Shown here in pieces: positions 16,455-24,828 of a DNA stretch of 64,000 bases. The stretch lies in assembly GCA_965662355.1 (NCBI GenBank), contig CBFIHP010000002.1, positions 124,001 to 188,000 on the forward strand, given 5' to 3'. A model generated the notes under the pieces. The model made no database searches. It had not been told where the DNA came from and saw only the letters and a program-made list of their open reading frames with translations. Position 1 is the stretch's first letter. Each line of letters begins with the position of its first letter. The position numbers and the translations under genes were made by a program. Source of the stretch: GCA-2683825 sp965662355. GTDB taxonomy: Bacteria > Planctomycetota > UBA1135 > GCA-002686595.

Positions 16455-18415
16455 AGATTCTCGCCGCCCGCGTCTCGATTCGCTCCATTGGGATCGAGGA
16501 GCACTTCGAGGTCCGACTCCAGCCGAACCTCGAGCTCCTCGCGCCCCCCGAGGTTCTCACCTTCGAGTTTTAGCGAGTCGATGGCATCTTTCCAGTTCTT
16601 CTCCCAGTACCAGTGAATCGTTGCGGAGCGTCCCTCGCCGTTTTCCGCGAGCTCGGCGACGTTAACGAAGACCTTGAGGTTTTCGCTCACGATGGCCCTG
16701 ATCTGGCGCCGCTTCTCCGCCATGGCGGGGGAGGACTTGTCCGCGTCCTGGGGAATCAGCCCGTAGGTCTCGATCGAGAAGCGCGCGACCTGTGCATTGG
16801 GAGGCAGGCTCCAGTTGGCCAACTCGTCCTTGCGCTCGTTGTCCATGCACACAAGAGCGATCTCCAGCGTGACGGTGCCGAGACGTTGCGTCACCGGCAC
16901 GACGGGCACGATGGCATGTCCTGCGTAGTCGAGGGCGAGTGAGAATCCGTCGCGGCGCAATTCCTCGACCAGGCGGATGCGTTGGCGTTGAAAATCGACG
17001 GCGTCGTTGGCGATGACGATGGGCTCGAAACGTAGCTTGAAGCGCCCGTCGAGGGACAGATCGTCCAGCTTGCCGTCCGGCCCTTTGATTTCGATCGTCG
17101 GATTCGGTTCGAAGGCGATGTGCTCGAGATCCGCCTGGTAGCGCGCATTTAGCTGCGTGAAGTCCAGCTCGAAGTACGAGTGGTCAAGCGTGAAAACGCG
17201 CTTCTTGAAGCTCTCGACGGCGATTGTCGGTGGCGAGCCAGTCCAGTCGTAATCGAGGCCACCCACGGGATCCTCCCACTTGACCTCGCTGGCCTCGAGG
17301 GTGCCGAGGGTCCAGTCCTCGGGGATCTCGACGATGCCCCGCACCGCTCCGGAGAGCTTGTTGAGTTGGCCGTTTGTGCCTTCGACGGAAACACTGAGCT
17401 CCGTGCCCGAGGGTGGGGCGCTGAGACGCATGTTCTCCGAGGGGAGAATGACCACGATCTCGCCGGGCTCGGGGGTGCGTTGTCCGGTTTCACCCGCATC
17501 GATCAGGACCACCTGGAACGTCTTTGTGATCTCGATGTCGCGATGCGCCAGGAACCAGATCCCAAGGCCAAGCAAAATCGAGCCCGGCAACCAGGCGATG
17601 TCGCGCCGCAACCCCCCCAGGGAGGCCGAGAGCAACCCCAGGCTTGCCTGGCCCGCTGTGACAGGATGCACACCCAGCTTCGAGGAGAGCTGTTTCTCGA
17701 GGTCGTCGGCGGGGATGCCCACACTGAGCGAGCCCCTGTGGGCGACGGAGATGGTGCCCTTCTCCTCGGAGACGACCAGGATGACCGCATCCGATTCCTC
17801 GGCCATTCCGAGCGCCGCGCGGTGTCGGGTCCCCAGGGTCGGCGACAGCGGATCCTGGGTCAGTGGCAGGATGCAGCCGGCCGCTGTGATGCGATCCCCA
17901 CGCAGAATGACCGCACCGTCGTGCAGCGCCGCGCCAGGGTGGAAGAGGTTCTCGAGCAGCTGCGACTGCACCTCGGCGTCGAAGGCGGTGCCCGTCTCGA
18001 TGAACGGTGTCAGAGGCGTTTCCCGTTCGAGCACGATCAGGGCGCCGATTTTCTGGCGTGCCAGGCTCTTGATGGCATGCACGACCTGCTCGCGTGTGCC
18101 GGCGCTGGCGGGGCCCGATCCGCCGCCGATGAAGGAGTGTTCGCCCAGCTGGGCGATGCCCCGACGGAGTTCGGTCTGAAAGACGATGGCGAAGGCGACG
18201 ACGACGTAGCCCGTCGAAGCCTGCAACAGGTGCTCGAGCTCTTCGAGCTTCAGCAAGAGCGCCAGGCCCCACAGTCCCACGAAGCCGATCAGAACCGAAA
18301 TGAACAGGCCCCGGATCAGGCGACTTCCGCGGGTCGCGCGCACGAAGCGCAGGAACAGATGGATTCCGACGGCGAAGATCAGAACCTGGAATGCTGCCGG
18401 GAGATAATCCTTCAC
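16451..18415 (-). CDS. cdaA: Diadenylate cyclase CdaA fused to a CdaR/YbbR-like region
   Basis: A 654-residue protein. Residues 1-80 hold membrane helices of the CdaA type. Residues about 110-245 form a DAC (DisA_N) domain making c-di-AMP from two ATP, with both hallmark motifs: DGA (166-168) in LHDGAVI and RHR (197-199) in GTRHRAALG. A further membrane helix (SILLGLGIWFLAHRD, about 285-300) is followed by ITKTFQVVL, the classic start of YbbR/CdaR proteins. About 340 residues of beta-rich, presumably extracytoplasmic sequence then run to the end. In Firmicutes CdaR is a separate regulator of CdaA encoded next door; here the two appear to be one chain. The YbbR assignment of the tail is inferred from the helix motif, position and gene order. 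Confidence 0.88.
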   Translation of the reverse strand: MKDYLPAAFQVLIFAVGIHLFLRFVRATRGSRLIRGLFISVLIGFVGLWGLALLLKLEELEHLLQASTGYVVVAFAIVFQTELRRGIAQLGEHSFIGGGSGPASAGTREQVVHAIKSLARQKIGALIVLERETPLTPFIETGTAFDAEVQSQLLENLFHPGAALHDGAVILRGDRITAAGCILPLTQDPLSPTLGTRHRAALGMAEESDAVILVVSEEKGTISVAHRGSLSVGIPADDLEKQLSSKLGVHPVTAGQASLGLLSASLGGLRRDIAWLPGSILLGLGIWFLAHRDIEITKTFQVVLIDAGETGQRTPEPGEIVVILPSENMRLSAPPSGTELSVSVEGTNGQLNKLSGAVRGIVEIPEDWTLGTLEASEVKWEDPVGGLDYDWTGSPPTIAVESFKKRVFTLDHSYFELDFTQLNARYQADLEHIAFEPNPTIEIKGPDGKLDDLSLDGRFKLRFEPIVIANDAVDFQRQRIRLVEELRRDGFSLALDYAGHAIVPVVPVTQRLGTVTLEIALVCMDNERKDELANWSLPPNAQVARFSIETYGLIPQDADKSSPAMAEKRRQIRAIVSENLKVFVNVAELAENGEGRSATIHWYWEKNWKDAIDSLKLEGENLGGREELEVRLESDLEVLLDPNGANRDAGGENL

Positions 18416-19548
18416 GCCTGGATCTCCTGCGCAACAGAAAGCGCCTGGCGGGCTGCACGGACGTCGTGTACCCGGTGGATGTCGGCTCCCAGACAGGCGC
18501 CCAAGGCGATCGCAGCGCTCGTTTCAGCGTCCCGACGACTCGGCTGCCTCTCTCCTCCTAGGTGGCCGAGAAAGGACTTTCGAGAGACGCCCAGGAGCAA
18601 GGGGGCTCCCAGCGACCGTAGTTCGCCAAGCGCTTGGATCAGCGCCACATTGTCCTCCAGTCGTTTTCCGAATCCGATGCCCGGATCGAGGACCATCCTA
18701 GATGCATCGATTCCAGCCTTCAAAGCGCAAGACGTACGCTCGCGCAGGAAGGCAGTGACTTCACGGACGCAATCCCCATACGTGGGACTCGTCTGCATGT
18801 CGCGCGGGGTGCCTTGCATGTGCATGAGACACAGCATGGCTCCATGTTCGCGAACAGCGTCGAACATGGAAGGGTCTGCTCCGGCACTCACGTCGTTGAC
18901 CATGGTTGCGCCGGCGGCGAGTGCCGCATGAGCGACACGGGCCTTGCGTGTGTCGATCGAGACGGGAACACCCCCTTGCGCCGCGAGAGTTCGGACAACG
19001 GGGAGTACGCGTTCGAGCTCGGTCTCGGCATCCACGGGGGGAGCGCCCGGCCGCGTCGATTCGCCGCCGATATCGAGAATGTCGGCGCCCTCGCGGATCA
19101 GCTTGAGCCCCTGCTCCAGAGCCGCGGCCGGATCGAGACAACAGCCTCCGTCGGAAAAGCTGTCCGGGGTCACATTGACGATGCCCATGATCCGCGCATA
19201 CGGGCGGGGGAGGGTGGCGTTTTCCACGACCTGCGTAAGGGCCCGAATCCCCTCGCTAGCACCGCTATTGGTATGAAGCTCTCTCCACACGTCCGCGGGG
19301 GCACTGCAAATGGCGAGGTCCCCAGGGGCGGAGACCTCGAGCCGAGTGCTCCTTTCCAGCTCTTGTCTCTCCGGGTCGCCCAAAGCCTCGGGGACCAGAG
19401 CGACGCGCACGTGTCCTCGCAAAAAGGGGGCTAGGACGCGAGCCTCCAGCTGTCGAGCCCGCTCTCCGAAAACGTCCTCGGGGGCCATGACGCTTCGGTT
19501 GCTCGGGGCGAACGGGTGGGTCGGGGCGAGGTGGGAGGTGCGCTCCAT
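18412..19548 (-). CDS. folP: Dihydropteroate synthase with N-terminal extension
   Basis: A TIM-barrel enzyme joining p-aminobenzoate to 6-hydroxymethyl-dihydropterin pyrophosphate in folate synthesis. The signature MGIVNVTPDSFSDGG starts at residue 121. DILDIGGESTRPGA, PVSIDTRKARVA, ATMVNDVSAG, DPGIGFGK and LLGVSRKSFLG are all present. About 120 residues precede the barrel (with ALVPEALGDPERQELERS and HTNSGASEG). This is longer than typical 280-residue enzymes and of unknown role. Starts at 19590, 19548 and 19488 are all possible; I chose ATG 19548, just upstream of (clear of) the ftsH end at 19565. It overlaps cdaA by 4 bases. Confidence 0.93.
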   Translation of the reverse strand: MERTSHLAPTHPFAPSNRSVMAPEDVFGERARQLEARVLAPFLRGHVRVALVPEALGDPERQELERSTRLEVSAPGDLAICSAPADVWRELHTNSGASEGIRALTQVVENATLPRPYARIMGIVNVTPDSFSDGGCCLDPAAALEQGLKLIREGADILDIGGESTRPGAPPVDAETELERVLPVVRTLAAQGGVPVSIDTRKARVAHAALAAGATMVNDVSAGADPSMFDAVREHGAMLCLMHMQGTPRDMQTSPTYGDCVREVTAFLRERTSCALKAGIDASRMVLDPGIGFGKRLEDNVALIQALGELRSLGAPLLLGVSRKSFLGHLGGERQPSRRDAETSAAIALGACLGADIHRVHDVRAARQALSVAQEIQA

Positions 19549-19564
19549 GTCGCCGTCGGCGGGT

Positions 19565-21979
19565 TCAGGCAGGGGAGAGATCCGGCTCACCGGGCAACTC
19601 GCCGCCGTTTTCGGTCGGGCGCTCTTCGGGGCGCCGCACCTTCGCCTCCGGTTCGCTGAGAGTCGGTGTCTCGGGGTCGGGGCGCAGGTCCTCGACCGTG
19701 ACTCCCTCGAGCAGGCGCGTTACGTCCTCGCCGTTGATTGTCTCGTAGCGCAGAAGCGCCTGTGCGAGGTGCTCGGTCTGATCGCGGTGTTCGCTCAGGA
19801 TCGACAGGGCGTGCTCGTAGGCATCGTTCAGGAACCGGATGACCTCCTGATCGATCTCGCGTGCGGTTTCCTCCGAGTGGATCTTGCCACGCATGAGCTC
19901 GGTGCCGAGGAAGTCCGAGCCCTGGCGTTCCGAATAATTGATCGGGCCGATCTTCTCGCTCATGCCGAGCTCGGACACCATCGCCCGGGCGAGGTCGGTG
20001 GCTTTGCGAATGTCATCGTGGGCACCGGCCGATATGTCCCCACAGAAGATCGACTCTGCCACCCGGCCGCCGAAGAGCATGGCCAGCTGGCCGTGCATCT
20101 TCTTCTTCTGCATGTGGTAGCTCTCCTTGTCGGGAACCACCATTGTGGCGCCCAGCGCGCGCCCGCGTGGGACGATCGTGACCTTGTGGGGGTGGTCGGT
20201 CTCGGGCAGGGTCGCCGCGATGACCGCGTGTCCCGCTTCGTGGTAGGCCGTGATCTTGCGATCCGTCTCCTCGAGCTTGCGGGAGGTTTTTTGGCGGCCG
20301 TAGCGCACCTTGTCGCGGGATTCCTCGAGGTCGCTCATGCGGACCTCGTCGCGCTTGTCGAGCACCGCCATGATGGCCGCCTCGTTGATGATGGCGGCCA
20401 GGTCGGCGCCTGAATAACCCGGGGTAGAACGAGCGAGGGTGTCGAGATCGACATCGTCGCCACTCGTGACGCGCTTCAGATGCACTTCGAGGATCGCCCG
20501 GCGACCCAATAGATCCGGCAGGTCGATGGTGACTTCACGATCGAAGCGCCCTGGGCGCAGTAGAGCGGGATCCAGTACGTCGGGGCGGTTCGTGGCCGCG
20601 ACGACGATGATGCCCTCGTCCGTACCGAAGCCGTCCATCTCGACGAGAATCGCATTGAGCGTCTGTTCGCGTTCGTCGTGACCACCGCCCATGCCACTGC
20701 CTCGGCGTCGACCGACGGCATCGATTTCATCGAGGAAGATGATGCACGGGCTGTTTTCGCGGGCTTGTTTGAAGAGATCGCGGACGCGGCTGGCGCCGAC
20801 GCCGACGAACATCTCTACGAAGTCGGAGCCCGAAATCGAGAAGAAGGGCACCTCGGCTTCGCCGGCGATGGCCTTGGCGAGCAGCGTCTTGCCACAGCCC
20901 GGGGAGCCGACCAGAAGCACGCCGCGCGGGATTCGACCGCCGATGCGCGTGAAGCGGCTGGGGTTCTTCAGGAACTCCACCAGCTCGCGAACCTCTTCCT
21001 TGGCTTCTTCCGCGCCGGCCACGTCGTCGAAGGTTATGTGGGTGCGGTTTTCCTTCGAGTAGAGCTGGGCTCTCGAGCGACCGAAGGACATCACGCCGCC
21101 AGCGCCACCCTGGGAGCGCATCTGGCGCATGAAGATCATGAAGACGATGAAGAGCAGGAACCAGGGGCCGACGTAGAGCATGAACTCCGTGAGGGCCATG
21201 CTGCTCTTCTTGGAGCTCGTACCTCCGCGACGCGGATCGTCGAGGTCGAAGTTGCGCCGCAGGATCGGGACCTCGCGCGTTTCCAGGCTGTCGAGCAGCG
21301 CGGTGAGGTCGTCGTCCGGACCGACGTTCACATCGAAGTGCACCGTACCGGGAATCTCGGGCAACTTGACGCTGTCCGGGGCACGAGCCGAGCTACGTCC
21401 TCGGGCGATGACGCTGACGAACAGCCTCTGATCCTGCAGGAACTTCAGCGGCGGAGCGACGAGGGTCGGCTGGACCTGTTCCTTCTGGGCCCGTGTATCG
21501 GCCGGCGGACTGGGTTGGGGAACGAAGGCGAGTAGCGAGCGGGCTTCGATCGGTTCGAAGATCGGCTGATAGTCGCGTCCGCTCTTGGTCCAGCCCTGGA
21601 TGCCGTTCAACAGGTCGCGGGCGGAGATGGACTGGTACTTGCGGATGCCTTTCAGCTCGCGAAACCTTGCCTCGCGTTCGGCGAGGTTGGCGTAGCGCAC
21701 CTTGAAGTCGCGGGGCTGGTCAGCGTTCTCCGAATCTCGGAACTTGCCCTCGATCCAGTAGGTTCCCTGGTCGTTCCCCCGGAAGGTCTGGGAGATCACG
21801 TCGCCTTGGTGGAGGCTCCACTCGTAGCGGTCCTGGGAGAGTTCCTCGACACTCTGGAAGGGGGCATCTCCCCAAATCGCCAATACGACGAGGAGAACGA
21901 GCAGGACCAAGAGGAACGATCCGAAGGATCGGGAACGGCGTCCCTTCTCGGGTTCGGGCTGTTGGGCGGGATCGGACAT
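19565..21979 (-). CDS. ftsH: ATP-dependent zinc metalloprotease FtsH
   Basis: An 804-residue membrane-anchored AAA protease that degrades misfolded membrane proteins and regulators. TM1 is near residues 20-36 and TM2 near 270-290 (YVGPWFLLFIVFMIFM). The loop between them is about 230 residues, much longer than the usual 70 or so. The Walker A is GSPGCGKT (358-365), with Cys where Thr is normal. Walker B is CIIFLDEIDAVG, the second region of homology is NRPDVLDPALLRPGRFD, and the zinc site is HEAGH (580-584). The C-terminal 60 residues are acidic and Pro-rich. It has its own 125-base upstream gap from the lptE-like gene. Confidence 0.97.
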   Translation of the reverse strand: MSDPAQQPEPEKGRRSRSFGSFLLVLLVLLVVLAIWGDAPFQSVEELSQDRYEWSLHQGDVISQTFRGNDQGTYWIEGKFRDSENADQPRDFKVRYANLAEREARFRELKGIRKYQSISARDLLNGIQGWTKSGRDYQPIFEPIEARSLLAFVPQPSPPADTRAQKEQVQPTLVAPPLKFLQDQRLFVSVIARGRSSARAPDSVKLPEIPGTVHFDVNVGPDDDLTALLDSLETREVPILRRNFDLDDPRRGGTSSKKSSMALTEFMLYVGPWFLLFIVFMIFMRQMRSQGGAGGVMSFGRSRAQLYSKENRTHITFDDVAGAEEAKEEVRELVEFLKNPSRFTRIGGRIPRGVLLVGSPGCGKTLLAKAIAGEAEVPFFSISGSDFVEMFVGVGASRVRDLFKQARENSPCIIFLDEIDAVGRRRGSGMGGGHDEREQTLNAILVEMDGFGTDEGIIVVAATNRPDVLDPALLRPGRFDREVTIDLPDLLGRRAILEVHLKRVTSGDDVDLDTLARSTPGYSGADLAAIINEAAIMAVLDKRDEVRMSDLEESRDKVRYGRQKTSRKLEETDRKITAYHEAGHAVIAATLPETDHPHKVTIVPRGRALGATMVVPDKESYHMQKKKMHGQLAMLFGGRVAESIFCGDISAGAHDDIRKATDLARAMVSELGMSEKIGPINYSERQGSDFLGTELMRGKIHSEETAREIDQEVIRFLNDAYEHALSILSEHRDQTEHLAQALLRYETINGEDVTRLLEGVTVEDLRPDPETPTLSEPEAKVRRPEERPTENGGELPGEPDLSPA

Positions 21980-22104
21980 AAGCCTCTTATCGTCTAACTG
22001 GGTGCGTCTCTTTTGCCGTTCGGCGCTCTGCTGAAGAAGGAGGGCAGGGAGGACGCCGCGGCGGGAGTACGTACGCCCCTTCTTCGGGGGACGAACGACT
22101 CGGC

Positions 22105-22653
22105 CTACTCGGCAGAGACGCCTGGATTCTCCTCTTTCTGGCCCCCTGGTTGGAAGAGTTCGAGTACCAAGGTTTCTGCAAGATTGCGGATCGCACGGTT
22201 CTGGGCGGTGCGTTCCTCGGCCGGATCGCCCAGCACATATCCACTCCAGAGCCCCTCGAGGGCCTCTTTCGTGGCTTTTCCGGTCTGCCGATCCACCAGG
22301 GTCGCGCGCACGTCGATTCGCACCGCGGATTCTCGCAACTGGTTGTCGATCGAGCGCACTCCGCCGCGCCGGCGGTAGTTCAGGATCTCACCCCGGACCA
22401 CGAAATCGGCCCGCGAGGGACTCTCCAGAGGCAATCCTACGAGATCGGAGACCGCCTGGGAGAGGGCCTGGGTCAGGCGGGGTTCGAGGCCGCGTTCGAG
22501 CACGTTCGGGGCGCGGGTAACGACTTCCACGCCGACGCTACGCGCCCCCTCAGGGACGGTGAGACCGGCGTGCCAGCCACAGCCGGGCAGGGCCAAGAGC
22601 GCCACGAGGATCCCCCGCAGAGGGTCGATGGATCGCGGCCGTTTTTCTTTCAC
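22105..22653 (-). CDS. LptE-like outer-membrane lipoprotein
   Basis: A 182-residue predicted lipoprotein. The GTG start at 22653 overlaps the stop of the upstream gene (GTGA). An N-terminal hydrophobic stretch ends in ALPGCGWHAG, a lipobox. The rest resembles the LptE/RlpB family, the plug of the LptD lipopolysaccharide translocon: VPEGARSVGVEVV, LTQALSQAVSDLVG, ADFVVRGEILNYRRRG, VRIDVRATLVDRQTGK, and a C-terminal AIRNLAETLVLEL. The similarity is one of pattern. The position between a BamD-like gene and ftsH supports an outer-membrane role. The name is held back because LptE is poorly conserved. Confidence 0.8.
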   Translation of the reverse strand: MKEKRPRSIDPLRGILVALLALPGCGWHAGLTVPEGARSVGVEVVTRAPNVLERGLEPRLTQALSQAVSDLVGLPLESPSRADFVVRGEILNYRRRGGVRSIDNQLRESAVRIDVRATLVDRQTGKATKEALEGLWSGYVLGDPAEERTAQNRAIRNLAETLVLELFQPGGQKEENPGVSAE

Positions 22654-23915
22654 GGGCCTGCTTCTTCGGTTCCCGAGGCGGCTCCCGAGCCTGCCGGGCG
22701 GGGCGTCGTTGCCTCGGGGACGGCGGTTTCCGGTCCGAGCAGGGCGCGGGCCACGGACATCTGTGGTTCGAGATTCGAGCGCTGGGCGATGGCCAGGGCC
22801 CGGCGTGCATGGAGGCGTTTGCCCTCCTCCGCTCCGATCCGCTCGTAATAGTGGGCCAGGGACAGATCGCTCTCGGCGAGGCGTGTCGCACAGGCCTGGC
22901 CCAGTTCGCGTACCCAGCCTTCGAGTTCGTGGCCTTCGTGCTGAGCAAGCCAGTTGCGGATCTCGCCGGAGGCGACCGCTAGCTCGCCGCGGTCGTAGTC
23001 GTTGCGGTCGAGCCGCAGAAGCCGCAGGTAGGGCAGGCGGGCCTGGGCAGCGATCGCGTATGGAGAGCCCGGGTGGTAGATCAAGAGATCCTCGATCCGT
23101 TCGAGGGAGTAGTCGATCTCCTTGTCCTTTTCGTAGCGCTGGGAGAGGGCGAAGTAGGCCTCGTCGCAGTTGGAATCGAGGGGATAGCGCAGCACGAGGT
23201 ATTCGAGCGCCCGGATGCCCTTCGCTCGATAGCGGAAGATCAGGGAGTAGCGACCCTTGCGATCGATCAGGTGCAGCCCGACCTTGCCGAGGATCCGACC
23301 GGCGAGGGCGCGCTCCGGATGGTGGGGGAACTTGCGATCGAGCTTCTGAATCAAGTTGAAGGCATCGACCGGGTGATCGTTCTCGAAGAGTGCATCGGCG
23401 GCCAGTAGACCAGCGCGCGCACGAACCCTCTCGGGGTAGTCCGATTCGTAGATCCGCCGTAGCGCCGAGGCATTGCCGCGCTGGACCTCGATCTCCTGGA
23501 TGCCCGTGTCGATCAGCGTGTGCTCCGCTTTTTCGCGCAGGGACGGAGAGAGTCCGGCGCGCTTGCGCAGCGCAACAAGCTCTTTCACGCCCAGGGACAG
23601 ATCCCCCTGGGCGATCGCTTCCTCCGCGCGGACGAGGCTTTCCTGGCCGGCTTCGGGGGAGATCGATCTCTTCGACGAGGCACAACCATTCGCTCCGAAC
23701 CACCCTGCGGCCAGGAGGAGGGAGAACAGGGCGCCCAGGACCAGGTTCGAGGAGCCGGGGCCGGAGGGCCGCCCAGGCTTCTCGCACTGCGGGTAGAGTC
23801 GGTTCTTCAGGTACGTCACGTTGGAAGGAGTTCTGGGGTCTCGCGACTTCTTTGGATCTTCTTCGCGGGTGGCCTCTATGCCAAAGCCCGCGTTCTTTTT
23901 TGTTCGGATTCGCAT
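22650..23915 (-). CDS. TPR lipoprotein, BamD-like
   Basis: A 421-residue helical-repeat protein. A hydrophobic segment (LVLGALFSLLLAAGWFGANGC) ends in a lipobox Cys, so it is likely anchored to a membrane. The mature part is a string of TPR-like helices (VRAEEAIAQGDLSLGVKELV, FENDHPVDAFNLIQKLDRKFPHHP, ALEYLVLRYPLDSNCDEAYFAL, LERIEDLLIYHPGSPYAIAA). This is the pattern of BamD, the essential lipoprotein of the outer-membrane protein assembly complex. At 421 residues it is longer than BamD (about 245). Start ATG 23915 lies 4 bases after the recO stop; GTG 23819 would give a shorter n-region and cannot be excluded. Confidence 0.78.
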   Translation of the reverse strand: MRIRTKKNAGFGIEATREEDPKKSRDPRTPSNVTYLKNRLYPQCEKPGRPSGPGSSNLVLGALFSLLLAAGWFGANGCASSKRSISPEAGQESLVRAEEAIAQGDLSLGVKELVALRKRAGLSPSLREKAEHTLIDTGIQEIEVQRGNASALRRIYESDYPERVRARAGLLAADALFENDHPVDAFNLIQKLDRKFPHHPERALAGRILGKVGLHLIDRKGRYSLIFRYRAKGIRALEYLVLRYPLDSNCDEAYFALSQRYEKDKEIDYSLERIEDLLIYHPGSPYAIAAQARLPYLRLLRLDRNDYDRGELAVASGEIRNWLAQHEGHELEGWVRELGQACATRLAESDLSLAHYYERIGAEEGKRLHARRALAIAQRSNLEPQMSVARALLGPETAVPEATTPRPAGSGAASGTEEAGP

Positions 23916-23919
23916 CGCC

Positions 23920-24807
23920 TCAGTCTCGGGGAACTCGGACACCCGAGCGCGTGCCCGGGCGGCGCTGCCGGCGGCTCTTGAGGCGTCGCTCGAGGTGGTA
24001 TTCGAGAAAGCCTGCAACCATGCTGCCCAGGGCGGGGATGTGCTTTGGACGAAGGGAGAGCTTCGCGCTTGCCCTGGCCAGTTCAGAGAGTGGCGTTTCC
24101 GCGAGTTCCTGGGCACTCTGGACCACCTCCCAGGGTAGCGCATCGATGTGCTCCACGGGGCCCTGGCGAGTGCTACGGTGCCTTCCCGGCGTGCTTTTTC
24201 CGAGTTCCGGGTGCCTGCGGCAGCTCGAGCAGAGCAATCCGCCCCGGGCATGGGAAAAGAAGGCCTGGGCCAGGCGTTTCTGGGTGCGTGACGTGCGGCC
24301 GCACGAGGCACAGTTCTCGAACGATGGGGATAGCCCGGCCTGGGCGAGCCAGGCGAGATCGAAGGCGATCAGGCAGAGCTCGGGGTCCAGGGTGCAGGTG
24401 TGCAGCAAGTCGAGAAAGCTCTGAAGCTCGGCGAACAGGGCGGGCTCGGCGAAGTCATCCCGTGCACCCAGGCCCGTGAGTTCCAGGCCGGAAAGCGCAG
24501 CGCGGTAGCGCCCGAGGTCGCTGCTGAGCGCGCGCCTGCGATTCACGATCCGCGCCTTGGACAGCGTCCCGAGCTCGCCCGAGGCGCGCCAGGAGAGCTC
24601 GAGCGTGTCGAACAGATCGAGCACGCCGAAGTACCCCGAGCGCAACCGATAGGCGCCCTTCGCGACCACGGCAATACGCCCGAAGTGCGGGGTCAGGGCG
24701 TGCACCAGGAGCGACGTTTCACCGTATCGAAAGCGCCGCAGGATCAGGGCCTGGTCGGTCCGCTGGACCCGGGCCTTGTGCTTCGTTCTTGCTCGCGTGT
24801 TGGCCAT
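23920..24807 (-). CDS. recO: DNA repair protein RecO
   Basis: A 295-residue recombination mediator that loads RecA with RecF and RecR. The OB-fold N terminus is recognisable (ALILRRFRYGETSLLVHALTPHFGRIAVVAKGA). The central helical domain contains FDLAWLAQAGLSPSFENCASCGR, and the zinc-binding Cys pairs are CASCGR and CSSCRR. The C-terminal tail is Arg-rich (LERRLKSRRQRRPGTRSG). The length is slightly above average. It is followed after 4 bases by the BamD-like gene. Confidence 0.93.
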   Translation of the reverse strand: MANTRARTKHKARVQRTDQALILRRFRYGETSLLVHALTPHFGRIAVVAKGAYRLRSGYFGVLDLFDTLELSWRASGELGTLSKARIVNRRRALSSDLGRYRAALSGLELTGLGARDDFAEPALFAELQSFLDLLHTCTLDPELCLIAFDLAWLAQAGLSPSFENCASCGRTSRTQKRLAQAFFSHARGGLLCSSCRRHPELGKSTPGRHRSTRQGPVEHIDALPWEVVQSAQELAETPLSELARASAKLSLRPKHIPALGSMVAGFLEYHLERRLKSRRQRRPGTRSGVRVPRD

Positions 24808-24828
24808 CGCAATCGCCAGGATCGAAGT

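Noticed and set aside
15039..16616. 525-aa plus-strand frame over glmM
   Set aside because: Antisense to an unmistakable glmM.
17180..18931. 583-aa plus-strand frame
   Set aside because: Antisense to the diadenylate cyclase and folP; no recognisable motifs.
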